The notes under the pieces are model-generated. The model was not told the DNA's origin. It ran no database searches and was given only the letters and a program-made list of their open reading frames with translations. From contig NZ_JOEH01000025.1 in the NCBI RefSeq assembly GCF_000719095.1, forward strand, positions 62,001 through 126,000: a DNA stretch of 64,000 nt. Reading direction: 5' to 3'. The stretch's first letter is position 1; each line of letters begins with the position of its first letter. Made by a program: the position numbers and the translations under genes. Of the stretch, positions 51,134 through 59,878 are shown one piece after another. The DNA is from Streptacidiphilus jeojiense (lineage in GTDB: Bacteria; Actinomycetota; Actinomycetes; Streptomycetales; Streptomycetaceae).

Positions 51134-51943
51134 ATGGACGCCGTCAGCAGGAACAACGTGAAGGTGACCGGACCGGTCGACGGTCCGGTGGTCATGCTGG
51201 CGCACGGCTTCGGGTGCGACCAGAACATGTGGCGCCTGGTGGTGCCGCAGCTGGTCGAACACTTCCGGGTGGTCCTGTTCGACTACGTCGGCTCCGGGAA
51301 CGCGGATCCCTCCGCCTGGAACCGTGAGCGTTACTCCTCGCTGGAGGGGTACGCGGACGATGTGCTGGAGATCTGCGATCAGTTGGACCTGACCGACGTG
51401 GTGTTCGTGGGGCACTCGGTCAGTGCCATGGTCGGGGTGCTGGCCGCGGCCCGACGGCCGCACCGGTTCGCCAAGCTGATCATGGTCGCGCCCTCGCCGT
51501 GCTACATCGACGACCCCGCCACCGGCTACACCGGCGGCTTCACCGCGGGCGACATCGACGAACTCCTGGAATCGCTGGACTCCAACTACCTCGGATGGTC
51601 CGGCGCCATGGCACCGGTGATCATGGGCAATCCGGACCGGCCCGAACTGGGGCAGGAACTGACCAACAGCTTCTGCGCGACCGACCCGGTCATGGCCTCG
51701 GTGTTCGCCCACACGACCTTCCACTCCGACTCCCGGGCCGACCTGGCGTCGGTGGCGGTGCCCACGCTGGTGCTGGAGTGCTCCCAGGACGTCATCGCCC
51801 CTCGGGAGGCCGGCGCCTTCGTGCACGCCGCCATCCCGGGAAGCCGTCTGGTCACCCTGGACGCCACCGGACACTGCCCGCAGCTCAGCGCGCCCCAGGC
51901 CACCGGGACGGCCATCATGGAGTTCGCCGGGGCCGCGCGGTGA
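51134..51943 (+). CDS. rsbQ: RsbQ-like alpha/beta hydrolase, energy-stress signalling
   Basis: A 269-residue hydrolase, the same length I recall for Bacillus subtilis RsbQ and close to it throughout: LAHGFGCDQNMWR, VVLFDYVGSGNAD, FVGHSVSAMVG with the nucleophilic Ser, KLIMVAPSPCYIDDP and the final GHCPQLS with the catalytic His. In B. subtilis RsbQ makes the small ligand that activates the PAS phosphatase RsbP. Here an RsbP-like gene follows with a 1-base overlap (TGATG). The ATG at 51134 has only a weak ribosome site. Similarity to strigolactone-receptor-type hydrolases is known for this family. Confidence 0.92.
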   Translation: MDAVSRNNVKVTGPVDGPVVMLAHGFGCDQNMWRLVVPQLVEHFRVVLFDYVGSGNADPSAWNRERYSSLEGYADDVLEICDQLDLTDVVFVGHSVSAMVGVLAAARRPHRFAKLIMVAPSPCYIDDPATGYTGGFTAGDIDELLESLDSNYLGWSGAMAPVIMGNPDRPELGQELTNSFCATDPVMASVFAHTTFHSDSRADLASVAVPTLVLECSQDVIAPREAGAFVHAAIPGSRLVTLDATGHCPQLSAPQATGTAIMEFAGAAR

Positions 51944-53247
51944 TGTGCGGGACCGCAGACGGCGAGCACGAACGCGAGACAGGACACGACAGCGTGGAGG
52001 AGGCCGAGCGGGCACAGTTCTCCGCGCTTCTGGAGGACAGTGCCGAGGACCTGTACGAGCACGCGCCGTGCGGCTACCTGTCCACCATGCTCGACGGGCA
52101 GATCGCCAAGGTGAACACCACCCTGCTGGACTGGCTCGGCTACACCCGCGACCAACTGGTGGGCCGCAGGCGCTTCGCGGACCTGCTGACCGTCGGCGGC
52201 AAGCTCTACCACGAGACGCACTTCGCCCCGCTGCTGGCCATGCAGGGCCACCTGTCCGGCATCGCCCTGGAACTCAGGGCGGCCGACGGCAGCCGGCTCC
52301 CGGTCCTGGTCACCTCCACCGTCAAGACCGGCAGCGACGGACAGCCCCTGCTGATCCGCACCACGCTCTTCGACGCCCGCGACCGCCGCGCCTACGAGCA
52401 GGAGCTGCTCCGCGCCCGCAAGAGCGCCGAACAGGCCCAGAGCCAGGCCGAGACCGCCCACCAGGAAGCCGAGACCGAACGCGCCCGCCTGCAACAGGTC
52501 GTGGCCATCCTGCAGAAGAGCCTGCTGCCGCCCCAACTGCCCCAGGTCCCAGGCCTGGACGCGGCCTCGTACTACCATCCCGCCTCCGTCGACGAGATCG
52601 GCGGCGACTTCTACGACCTGTTCGCCCTGGCCGGCGGCCGGTGGGGCTTCTTCCTCGGCGACGTGTGCGGCAAAGGCCCCGAGGCCGCCTCCGCCACCTC
52701 GCTGATCCGCTACACCCTGCGCGCCGCGTTCCTGGCCGACAGCGACCCCGTCCAGGCACTGGCCACCGTGCACGCCGCACTGCACGAGCGCTACGCGGGC
52801 GAGGACCCCCGCTACTGCACCGCGATCGCCGGCACCCTGACACCCCGTCCGGACGGCATCGCGGTCACCCTGGCCGGCGGCGGCCACCCCTCCGCGCTGC
52901 TGCTGCGCGCCGACGGCACCGCGGAGTTCCTGCCCACCCCCGGCGGCACCCTGGTCGGCATCCTGCCCCGGCCCCACTTCAGCACCGCCCACACGCTGCT
53001 CGGTCCCGGCGACACCATGCTGCTCTACACCGACGGCCTCACCGAGGCCCGCACCCAGGCCGGCCCCCGCTACAGCGAGGAGGACCTGCACACCTTCGCA
53101 GCCGCCCTCGCCCCGGCCGGCGCCGCAGCGACCATCAACGCCCTACAGGGCCTGCTGGAGAGCTTCGGTGCCGGGTTGGACGACGACACCGCGCTGCTGG
53201 CCCTCGGCGTTCCCGCCGCCAACACGATCGAAGGCGCCGCAGGATGA
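51943..53247 (+). CDS. rsbP: PAS-PP2C phosphatase (RsbP/RsbU-like)
   Basis: A 434-residue phosphatase. A PAS domain spans about 35-150 (EHAPCGYLSTMLDGQIAKVNTTLLDWLGY, RFADLLTVGG), then a coiled coil of about 40 residues (ARKSAEQAQSQAETAHQEAE), then a PPM/SpoIIE phosphatase domain from about 180 with the metal-binding EIGGDFYDL and GDVCGKGPEAA motifs and a final DDDTALLAL. It should remove phosphate from the STAS antagonist encoded next, in response to the RsbQ product sensed by PAS. The start overlaps the rsbQ stop by one base. Confidence 0.92.
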   Translation: MCGTADGEHERETGHDSVEEAERAQFSALLEDSAEDLYEHAPCGYLSTMLDGQIAKVNTTLLDWLGYTRDQLVGRRRFADLLTVGGKLYHETHFAPLLAMQGHLSGIALELRAADGSRLPVLVTSTVKTGSDGQPLLIRTTLFDARDRRAYEQELLRARKSAEQAQSQAETAHQEAETERARLQQVVAILQKSLLPPQLPQVPGLDAASYYHPASVDEIGGDFYDLFALAGGRWGFFLGDVCGKGPEAASATSLIRYTLRAAFLADSDPVQALATVHAALHERYAGEDPRYCTAIAGTLTPRPDGIAVTLAGGGHPSALLLRADGTAEFLPTPGGTLVGILPRPHFSTAHTLLGPGDTMLLYTDGLTEARTQAGPRYSEEDLHTFAAALAPAGAAATINALQGLLESFGAGLDDDTALLALGVPAANTIEGAAG

Positions 53248-53564
53248 CCCCCGAACTGACCATCAACGCCGGACACAACGCCACCGGCCCGGTCCTCGCC
53301 CTGGTCGGCGACCTGGACCACGCAACCGCCCCGCAGCTGCGCACCGCCGTCACCGACACCGCCCTGACGCCCGGACAGATCCTGACCCTGGACCTGTCCG
53401 CGGTCGCCTTCTGCGACTCCAGCGGCATCACCGCCCTCATCGCCGCGCACCGCCGCGCCCTGGCCCAGGAGGCCGACCTGGTCCTGGCCGACGTGCCGGC
53501 AAGGGTCCTGCGTATCCTGCGGATCCTCGGCCTGGACCAGGTCCTGCGCCTCGCCGGGCAGTAG
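53244..53564 (+). CDS. STAS-domain anti-anti-sigma factor (RsbV-like)
   Basis: A 106-residue STAS protein. The conserved phospho-acceptor region LDLSAVAFCDSSGITALI holds the Ser that is normally phosphorylated by the anti-sigma kinase and dephosphorylated by the PP2C phosphatase. It overlaps the phosphatase gene by 4 bases (ATGA), so the two are translated together. No RsbW-type kinase or sigma-B-type gene is in the window; the partners must be elsewhere. Confidence 0.91.
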   Translation: MTPELTINAGHNATGPVLALVGDLDHATAPQLRTAVTDTALTPGQILTLDLSAVAFCDSSGITALIAAHRRALAQEADLVLADVPARVLRILRILGLDQVLRLAGQ

Positions 53565-53662
53565 CAGCGCGGCAGCGGTCGGAACCTCCCGGTGAGGCGG
53601 ATCGGCGGGAAGAGCGGCATGCTGGTGCTCGGTGACCGACCTGACGGCGAGAGGGCCAGGGC

Positions 53663-55198
53663 GTGGAAGAGTTGGGCAGGCGGCGGTTTCTGGGGGGCAC
53701 CGCGGCCGCGGGTCTCACCGTGCTGTCCGGATGTGCCGCAGCGCATCGACCGGGGCAGGTCGGCAGCACCGGTGCGGCGCAGCACACGCCCACGGCAGCG
53801 GCGTCGCTGACGCCGGAGCAGATCGAGCAGGCCCGCCCCGGCGACGCCGACTGGCGGCTGAGCGACCCGGGCGACCCGGAAGCCGTCCAGGGCTACGCCG
53901 ACCAGGTCAGCGTGGAACCGGGCCGGCCGTTCACCCTGTACGTGTCCACCACCGCGGCCGGCTTCACCGTGTCGGCCTACCGGGTGGGCTGGTACGGCGG
54001 CGCACAGGCCCGCCGGGTCTGGCTCTCGGGCCGCGTCGCCGGGCGGGTGCAGCCGGCTGCGCAGATCGTCGAGTCCACCCGCACGGTCCGGGCCGGCTGG
54101 CAGCCGAGTCTCCGGGTCGGGACCGACGGCTGGCCGCCCGGTGCCTACCTGCTGCGCCTGGACGCCGAGAACGGGCACCAGCGCTATGTCCCACTGATCG
54201 TCAGATCCCCCAGCGCGGTGGGCCGGACGCTGCTGATGCACGCCCCGGCGACCTGGCAGGCGTACAACCTGTGGGGTGGCCGCAGTCTCTACCAGGGCGA
54301 GGACGGAGCCTATGCGACCCGCTCGCTGGCGGTCTCCTTCGACCGGCCCTACGACGACAGCGGCGCCGAGCTCTTCCTGGTCTACGAACGGGCCCTGGTG
54401 GTGCTCGCCGAGCGGCTAGGCATCCCGCTGGCCTACACCACCGGCCTCGACGTGCACCGGCAGCCGCAACTGCTGCGCGGGGCGACCACCCTGCTCTCCC
54501 CGGGCCACGACGAGTACTGGACGCCGCAGCAGCGCGCCGCGGTGACCGGGGCCAGGGACGCCGGGTCGAACGTGGCCTTCCTGGGCGCGAACACCTGCTT
54601 CCGCCGGATCCGCTACCAGGACGGCGGCCGCACCGTCGTCTGCTACAAGTCCTCGTACGCGGAGGACCCCGGCTACCGGCCGGGCACCGGCGCGGCCACC
54701 ACCGACTTCCGGGCGGCCCCCGGCGCCGACCCGGAGTCCTCGCTCACCGGAGTCCTCTACGAGGGCTACCCCACCGACGCGCCCTACGTCGTCCGCGCCG
54801 CCGACCACTGGCTGTACGCGGGCACCGGCGCCAAGGCCGGCGACTCCTTCCCGCACCTGGTGGGCGTCGAGTACGACCGGGTCACCCCGGCCGCGCCGAC
54901 CCCCCGCCCCCTGGAGATCCTGGCCCACTCGCCGCTGGTCTGCGAGGGCAGCCCCAGCCACTCCGACTCGGCCTACTACACCGTCCCGAGCGGCGCCGGG
55001 GTCTTCGCGTCGGGGACCATGCGCTGGGTGGAGGGGCTGATGGCGGGCACCCACGACGACCACGGGGACCACGGCATGGACGCCCGTACCGGCGCCTTCG
55101 TGACCCGGGCGACGTCCAATCTGCTCACCGCCTTCGCCAAGGGGCCAGCCGGAAGGCACCTTCCCCCGCCGCAGGACAACATCGCGACCTACTACTGA
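53663..55198 (+). CDS. Exported lipoprotein with N,N-dimethylformamidase large-subunit-like domain
   Basis: A 511-residue protein with a twin-arginine motif (GRRRFLGG) and lipobox (VLSGC) at residues 5-24, so probably a Tat-exported lipoprotein. The rest matches the DMFase beta-subunit C-terminal-like domain as I know it: SAYRVGWYGG, PGAYLLRL, WQAYNLWGGRSLY, LLSPGHDEYWTPQQR and NVAFLGANTCFRRIR. Proteins of this type are common in actinomycetes and their reaction is mostly unproven. Start is GTG at 53663 with a GAGAGGG site. Confidence 0.85.
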   Translation: MEELGRRRFLGGTAAAGLTVLSGCAAAHRPGQVGSTGAAQHTPTAAASLTPEQIEQARPGDADWRLSDPGDPEAVQGYADQVSVEPGRPFTLYVSTTAAGFTVSAYRVGWYGGAQARRVWLSGRVAGRVQPAAQIVESTRTVRAGWQPSLRVGTDGWPPGAYLLRLDAENGHQRYVPLIVRSPSAVGRTLLMHAPATWQAYNLWGGRSLYQGEDGAYATRSLAVSFDRPYDDSGAELFLVYERALVVLAERLGIPLAYTTGLDVHRQPQLLRGATTLLSPGHDEYWTPQQRAAVTGARDAGSNVAFLGANTCFRRIRYQDGGRTVVCYKSSYAEDPGYRPGTGAATTDFRAAPGADPESSLTGVLYEGYPTDAPYVVRAADHWLYAGTGAKAGDSFPHLVGVEYDRVTPAAPTPRPLEILAHSPLVCEGSPSHSDSAYYTVPSGAGVFASGTMRWVEGLMAGTHDDHGDHGMDARTGAFVTRATSNLLTAFAKGPAGRHLPPPQDNIATYY

Positions 55199-55228
55199 CC
55201 CCGGCCGACCCCGCCCACCCGTGGACGG

Positions 55229-56584
55229 CTAAGGCGAACTCGACAGCGACCCGAATCCAGAGTCGGACGGGACATTCGCCGGCCCGGGCTCCGAACCGGA
55301 CGGCGAACCCGAGGACGCGGATCCGGACGCCGAGACCGAGCCCGGGACCGACGCCGACCCGGATCCGGACGGCGACCCCGACGACGAGGGAGACTGCGTC
55401 GACGGCGAGGGACTGGCCGAACTGGGTGAGGCGGACGTGCTCGCCGACGGGCGGCCGGACGTCGTGCTCGAACTGCGCGAGCCACTGGCCGACGTACTGG
55501 GGAGCGGCGGTGCGGGCACGCGGCGGTCGCCCTGGCCGTCGCCGCCAACAGGGCGGCTGAACCAGCGGTCGTGCTGCTGGTCGAAGAGGATGATCGTGGT
55601 CTGCTGGATCGCCGTGGACTCGATGATCACGATGTTGTTGACCTGGAACGTCGGCCAGGCGGTTCCGGTGAACGTCTCCTGGCTGCCGGAGCGGTCGGGA
55701 GCGAGCAGCGGATTGCCGCAGGCGCAGCGGGCCCGCGGCAGTCCGCTGCTGTCGATCAGCACGGCGGTGCCCGACTGCAGCACCGACTGGAACGCCGTCG
55801 CCTGCCCGTTCTGGAACCCGTGGTTGGTCACCCGGGTGTCGGCCCGTAGCACCACGGGGGTCAGTGTCCGCAGGTAGGCGGCGATCCGGTCCTGAGTGAT
55901 GCCCTCGACCGAGGCCCAGGCCCTGCCCTTGTCCTGATGCGTGGTCAGATAGGCCGAGAGCCGGGCGACGTCACAGCTGGAGAGGGACTCGGTGCCGCCG
56001 TAGAGGCCGACGGCCGAGCCGGGCACCGTGCGGGTCGGTGTGCCTGCGGCCTGCGTCGCCGCTTGCCCTGCCGAGGCCGTTGCCGAAGCGCCGGCCGTCG
56101 GCTTGCTCTGGGTGTCGGGAGTGAACGGGTACGGTCCCGTCGAGTCCGCTGTCTGCAGTGCGACGGCCTGCGACGTCCCGGAGCCCGTCAACACGATCGG
56201 CAGGACCACGGCGGCCGCCACCGCCGCGCCGAGCGCCACCAGCGCAGCCGGGCGCCGCCACCAGGCCTTGTGCGGTCTCCCTCCGGCAGCCGAGGAACCG
56301 GCGTCCCCACCGCCGGAGGGCGGCTCGCCCGGCGGCGGCACGGGCGGAGCGGCATGGCCGCCCACCTGCGTCGCGGGAGCGGAAGGCGCCTCCGTCGGCT
56401 GCGACGACGGCGAGGTCGAGGGCGGCGGATTCGAGGGAGGCGGATTCGAGGGGGCCGACAGTGGGCCGGACGGGGGGCCGGACGGCGCACTCGTGGTCCG
56501 CTCGGACGGCGGAACGCCGGGTTCGCTGCCGGTGCGTTCCCAGGGCGGCTCGGCAGGCGGATCCGTGGGGGGTTGGGTGGTCAC
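55229..56584 (-). CDS. Single-pass membrane protein with DUF6777 domain and Ser/Pro-rich tails
   Basis: A 451-residue protein. Residues 1-105 are a Pro/Ser-rich cytoplasmic segment, about 110-132 a membrane helix (AALVALGAAVAAAVVLPIVL), and about 170-340 a globular domain with GLYGGTESLSSCDVARLSAYL, LTPVVLRADTRVTNHGF and GLPRARCACGNPLL, which I match to DUF6777. The last 110 residues are almost only Ser, Gly, Pro and Ala. Start is GTG at 56584 with a GGGAGG site. It is divergent from the streptophobe gene. Function unknown; its Ser-rich tails could be kinase targets. Confidence 0.8.
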   Translation of the reverse strand: MTTQPPTDPPAEPPWERTGSEPGVPPSERTTSAPSGPPSGPLSAPSNPPPSNPPPSTSPSSQPTEAPSAPATQVGGHAAPPVPPPGEPPSGGGDAGSSAAGGRPHKAWWRRPAALVALGAAVAAAVVLPIVLTGSGTSQAVALQTADSTGPYPFTPDTQSKPTAGASATASAGQAATQAAGTPTRTVPGSAVGLYGGTESLSSCDVARLSAYLTTHQDKGRAWASVEGITQDRIAAYLRTLTPVVLRADTRVTNHGFQNGQATAFQSVLQSGTAVLIDSSGLPRARCACGNPLLAPDRSGSQETFTGTAWPTFQVNNIVIIESTAIQQTTIILFDQQHDRWFSRPVGGDGQGDRRVPAPPLPSTSASGSRSSSTTSGRPSASTSASPSSASPSPSTQSPSSSGSPSGSGSASVPGSVSASGSASSGSPSGSEPGPANVPSDSGFGSLSSSP

Positions 56585-56814
56585 GGGCTTGCCTCCCGGG
56601 CTTTCGGGTCGTCCGCCCCCTTCACCGCCATTGTCGGCCGCCCCGTCCGACCTCGCACACGGCCGCCGCGGCGGGGGCGCGGAAGTGGTCCCGGGCGTGG
56701 TCGCGCGCAGGCACGCGCTCGCGGGGCGCTGCGGCGTGCCCGAGGCTGGTACTGCCCGGCGATCACGGCCTGCGCCGGGGCCGTCAGCAGCCGTCCTCGC
56801 CTCCGGGAGCCACC

Positions 56815-58194
56815 ATGCATCAGGGTGACCCACCCGCCTCGTCCGGTCCTCCCCCGCTGGGCCCGGACCCGGCAGTCGGGCCGTTGCTGCTGCGCAGCTT
56901 CAGCGCCGCGCTGGGCCTGGTCCTCGGCGTGCTCGTGGCCATGGCCGCGCTCGGTGCCCTCGGGCTCTGGCTGGCCCGGGCCGACACCCTGCCGGGCGGC
57001 TCCTTCACCGCGGTGCTGGCTGCGACGGTGCTCATGGCCCTGGGCACCCCGCTGACCCTGGACGGGTCGGCGGGGTTCATCGCCCAGGCGAACGCCGCCG
57101 TCGAGGCGCTGCCGCTCTCCCTCAGCCTGGTCGGCGCCCTGGTCGCCGGGGTGGCCTTCCTGCGACCGTTGCGGCACCGCGCGGTCGCGCACGCGGGTGA
57201 ACTGCTCGTGCGGGCGGTGATGACCGCGCTGCTCTGGGCGCTTGCGGTCTCGTTGGTGACGCTGGCGGCCCGGCACAGTTTCGCCGTCTCGACCGGGAAC
57301 ACCATCACCGACCAGCTGGGCAGCGCGCTGAACGCGTCCCCGACGGTCGGGTTCCGGGTGGGCCTGGGTCGGGCGATCGGTTTCGGGCTGCTGTGGCTGC
57401 TGGTGGTGCTGGTCCTGACCTTCGCCGTCTCGCGGTCCGCGCCGCTGCCGCCGCGGTTGCTGCGCTTCCAGAACGGGGTGCGGCCCGCCGGTTCGGCCCT
57501 GCTCGCCGTGCTGCTCGGCTACGTCCTAGTGGCCCTGGTCGCGGGGCTGGTCACGGCGATGGTGCACGGCCCCGCCCGCGATGTCCTCGCCGTGGTGGTC
57601 CTGGCCCTGCCCAACGTCGCCTGGCTCGCCTTCGGACTCGGCCTGGGCGGGTCCTGGCACGGCCATCTGAGCACCGGGATCGGCCTGCCGATGCCGAAGG
57701 TCCTCTCCGAGGTGCTCCGGTCGGCGGGGACCCGGGACACCACCGTGGACCTGGGCTCGCTGGCCCGGCAGGACGCACGGGTGTGGGTGCTGGCGGCGCT
57801 GGCAGCGGTGGCGCTGCTGTGCTGCGGGGCGGTGATGGGCGCGCGCGGCGCACGCCGTGCCGAGGACCCGGGCCGGCCCGCGCTGTCGCGGCATGCGGTC
57901 GGCCTCGGCCTGGCGGTGGCCTTCGCGATGCTGCTGATCGGGCTGCTGACCCGGGTATCGACGGCCTACGGACTGTCCCTCCTCGGCGTCGGCAACGGAG
58001 CCTCGGACATCCTGGGCAGCCTCACCGGCGGCTCCGGCGGGAGCACCACCCTGAGCGGCAGCGTCGTCCTGCTGCCCGACCTGCTGCGGTCGGTGCTCCT
58101 GGGTGCGCTGTGGGGCGCGGTCGCCGGCGCGGCGGGCGGATGGTTCGGCTCGCGCCTGCGACGCGGGTCCGCGCGGCGTGGACGCCCCGGGTGA
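56815..58194 (+). CDS. Streptophobe family integral membrane protein
   Basis: A 459-residue protein with about ten to twelve hydrophobic helices spread along its length and short polar loops. I match it to the streptophobe family, known by annotation only from actinomycetes. It lies beside a Ser/Thr kinase gene and an FHA-ABC exporter gene, an arrangement I believe recurs in this group. The ATG at 56815 follows GGGAG. No enzyme motif is visible; the kinase ends 7 bp away on the opposite strand. Confidence 0.8.
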   Translation: MHQGDPPASSGPPPLGPDPAVGPLLLRSFSAALGLVLGVLVAMAALGALGLWLARADTLPGGSFTAVLAATVLMALGTPLTLDGSAGFIAQANAAVEALPLSLSLVGALVAGVAFLRPLRHRAVAHAGELLVRAVMTALLWALAVSLVTLAARHSFAVSTGNTITDQLGSALNASPTVGFRVGLGRAIGFGLLWLLVVLVLTFAVSRSAPLPPRLLRFQNGVRPAGSALLAVLLGYVLVALVAGLVTAMVHGPARDVLAVVVLALPNVAWLAFGLGLGGSWHGHLSTGIGLPMPKVLSEVLRSAGTRDTTVDLGSLARQDARVWVLAALAAVALLCCGAVMGARGARRAEDPGRPALSRHAVGLGLAVAFAMLLIGLLTRVSTAYGLSLLGVGNGASDILGSLTGGSGGSTTLSGSVVLLPDLLRSVLLGALWGAVAGAAGGWFGSRLRRGSARRGRPG

Positions 58195-58201
58195 GCGGGT
58201 G

Positions 58202-59251
58202 TCACCACGACGGGGGTCGGACCTGCTGCGGCGGGTCGCCGTCGGGAGCGTAGACCGGTCGGGCCCAGTACGGGAGGGGCCGCACGCCTTCGGGTCGTTC
58301 CGCGGTGCCGGGGGTGGACGGTCGCGCGGCGTGGACCACCTGGGTGGGCGCGTGCAGGACCGCCTGCGGCTCGGCCGCCGGCGGCGGGGTCGTGGCGAGG
58401 GCTCCACGCAGCGCCATGACGAAGTCCAGGCAGCTGTCGAAGCGGTCGTCCGGTGACTTCGCCAGCGCGCGGGCCAGCACCGGGTCCACCGCGGCTGCCA
58501 GGGTCGGCCGCAGCCCGGTCGGCGCCGGCGGTTCGTCGTACTGGTGGGCCCAGAGCAGCGCCAGGTCGTCCTCGCGCCGGAACGGCGGGGACCCGGTGAG
58601 CATCTCGTAGACCACACAGGCGAAGCCGTAGACGTCGCAGCGCCCGTCGACGGGCTTGCCGCAGATCTGCTCCGGTGCGACGTAGTCCAGGGTGCCGACG
58701 AACTGGCCGACGGTGGTGAAGCCGGTCAGCGAGAGGGACTTCTTGGTCAGGCCGAAGTCCGTGAGGTAGGCGTGCTCGGGGTGGTCGGCGTCGGTGCCCT
58801 CCGCCACCAGGATGTTGCCGGGCTTCACGTCCCGGTGCACCAGTTCGTGCGCGTGCGCCGCGTCCAGTGCCGAGGCGACCTGGGCGGCGATCCGCACCGC
58901 CTGGGCGGTGGCGAGCGGTCCGCTGCGGTCCAGCAGGACGCGCAGGTCACGGCCCTGGACGTAGCGCATCGCGATGAACAGCACCCCGTCGGCCTCGCCG
59001 GCTTCAAACACCGGAACGATGTGCGGGTGGTCGATCGCGGCGGCGACCCGTGACTCGTGGGCGAAGCGCCGGCGGAACACCTCGTTGCGGGCCAGCTGCG
59101 GGGAGAGCAGCTTGACCGCGACGACGCGGTCCAGCCGCAGGTCCTGGGCCTGGTAGACGACGGCCATGCCGCCCCGGCCGAGTTCGCGGTCCAGGCGGTA
59201 GCCGGCGATCCGGCGGCCGATCATGTCCGAGGAGCCGGTGGGTGCGGCCAT
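58202..59251 (-). CDS. Hanks-type serine/threonine protein kinase, soluble
   Basis: A 349-residue kinase. The glycine loop is ELGRGGMAVVYQA near residue 24, the ATP Lys is in VVAVKLLSP, the catalytic loop is HRDVKPGNI near residue 140, DFG follows in YLTDFGLTKK, and the activation and APE region is GTLDYVAPEQ. After the kinase domain (about 275) is a Pro-rich tail of 70 residues without a membrane helix or PASTA repeats, so it is cytoplasmic. Its ATG overlaps the stop of the SH3-like gene (TGATG). It is the likely kinase for the FHA-ABC transporter upstream. Confidence 0.93.
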   Translation of the reverse strand: MAAPTGSSDMIGRRIAGYRLDRELGRGGMAVVYQAQDLRLDRVVAVKLLSPQLARNEVFRRRFAHESRVAAAIDHPHIVPVFEAGEADGVLFIAMRYVQGRDLRVLLDRSGPLATAQAVRIAAQVASALDAAHAHELVHRDVKPGNILVAEGTDADHPEHAYLTDFGLTKKSLSLTGFTTVGQFVGTLDYVAPEQICGKPVDGRCDVYGFACVVYEMLTGSPPFRREDDLALLWAHQYDEPPAPTGLRPTLAAAVDPVLARALAKSPDDRFDSCLDFVMALRGALATTPPPAAEPQAVLHAPTQVVHAARPSTPGTAERPEGVRPLPYWARPVYAPDGDPPQQVRPPSW

Positions 59252-59796
59252 CAGACCTCACCGCCTCCGGGACCGGGGCCCGGTGGTGCCGCCGCCGGAT
59301 TCGCGCTGGTGCCGGGCGGCTCGACGGCCGCGTAGCTGTGCAGTTGCAGGCCGTCGCAGTAGAACCAGCGTCCTTGGTCCAGATCGAGCAGCCAGGCCGC
59401 GTCACCGTCCAGCACCACGCCCAGCCGCAGCCCGCGGGTGAGGTGCCGGAAGGCCTCCAGATCGATGGTCCCCTCGGCGAGGTCCTCGGCCTGCTCCCGG
59501 TACTGGGCGAGGGCGTGCTCCAGCCGGCGCAGCAGCGGCCGGGGGTCGTCCGCACGGGTCAGCGGCTGCGCGGTCCCCGGCGGGCGGTGCGGCAGGGACA
59601 CCAGGAGTCGGCCGTCCACCCAGGCGGTCCAGCCGTTGGAGCACACGACCCGGGCCCAGTCCCCCAGCCTGTCCGCGACCTGGACCGGCAGCAGGGCGTC
59701 CAGCCGGACGCTCGGCTCGGAGAAGTCCGGCCTGGCCCAGGTGGCCAGGCCGTCCGGTGGCGCGACGTGGGTCGGCCGGAACTCCAACGCATCCAT
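59251..59796 (-). CDS. Small protein with SH3-like domain, coupled to the kinase gene
   Basis: A 181-residue protein with no signal peptide or membrane helix. Residues about 35-65 (VQVADRLGDWARVVCSNGWTAWVDGR) resemble a bacterial SH3 repeat, though the protein appears cytoplasmic. A helical segment follows (LLRRLEHALAQYREQAEDL) and a Gly/Pro-rich end. It lies between the FHA-ABC gene (82 bp gap) and the kinase (1-base overlap), so it is probably an adaptor of that pair. The start at 59796 has TAGGAC 6 nt upstream, either a weak ribosome site or a leaderless -10. Confidence 0.7.
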   Translation of the reverse strand: MDALEFRPTHVAPPDGLATWARPDFSEPSVRLDALLPVQVADRLGDWARVVCSNGWTAWVDGRLLVSLPHRPPGTAQPLTRADDPRPLLRRLEHALAQYREQAEDLAEGTIDLEAFRHLTRGLRLGVVLDGDAAWLLDLDQGRWFYCDGLQLHSYAAVEPPGTSANPAAAPPGPGPGGGEV

Positions 59797-59878
59797 GCCA
59801 ACGTCCTATCCGCGCGGGCCCGGAGCCGCCACTCGGCATCCGACCGGAGCCGCCCGCCCGGCGCCGGGGGTGCCGGGG

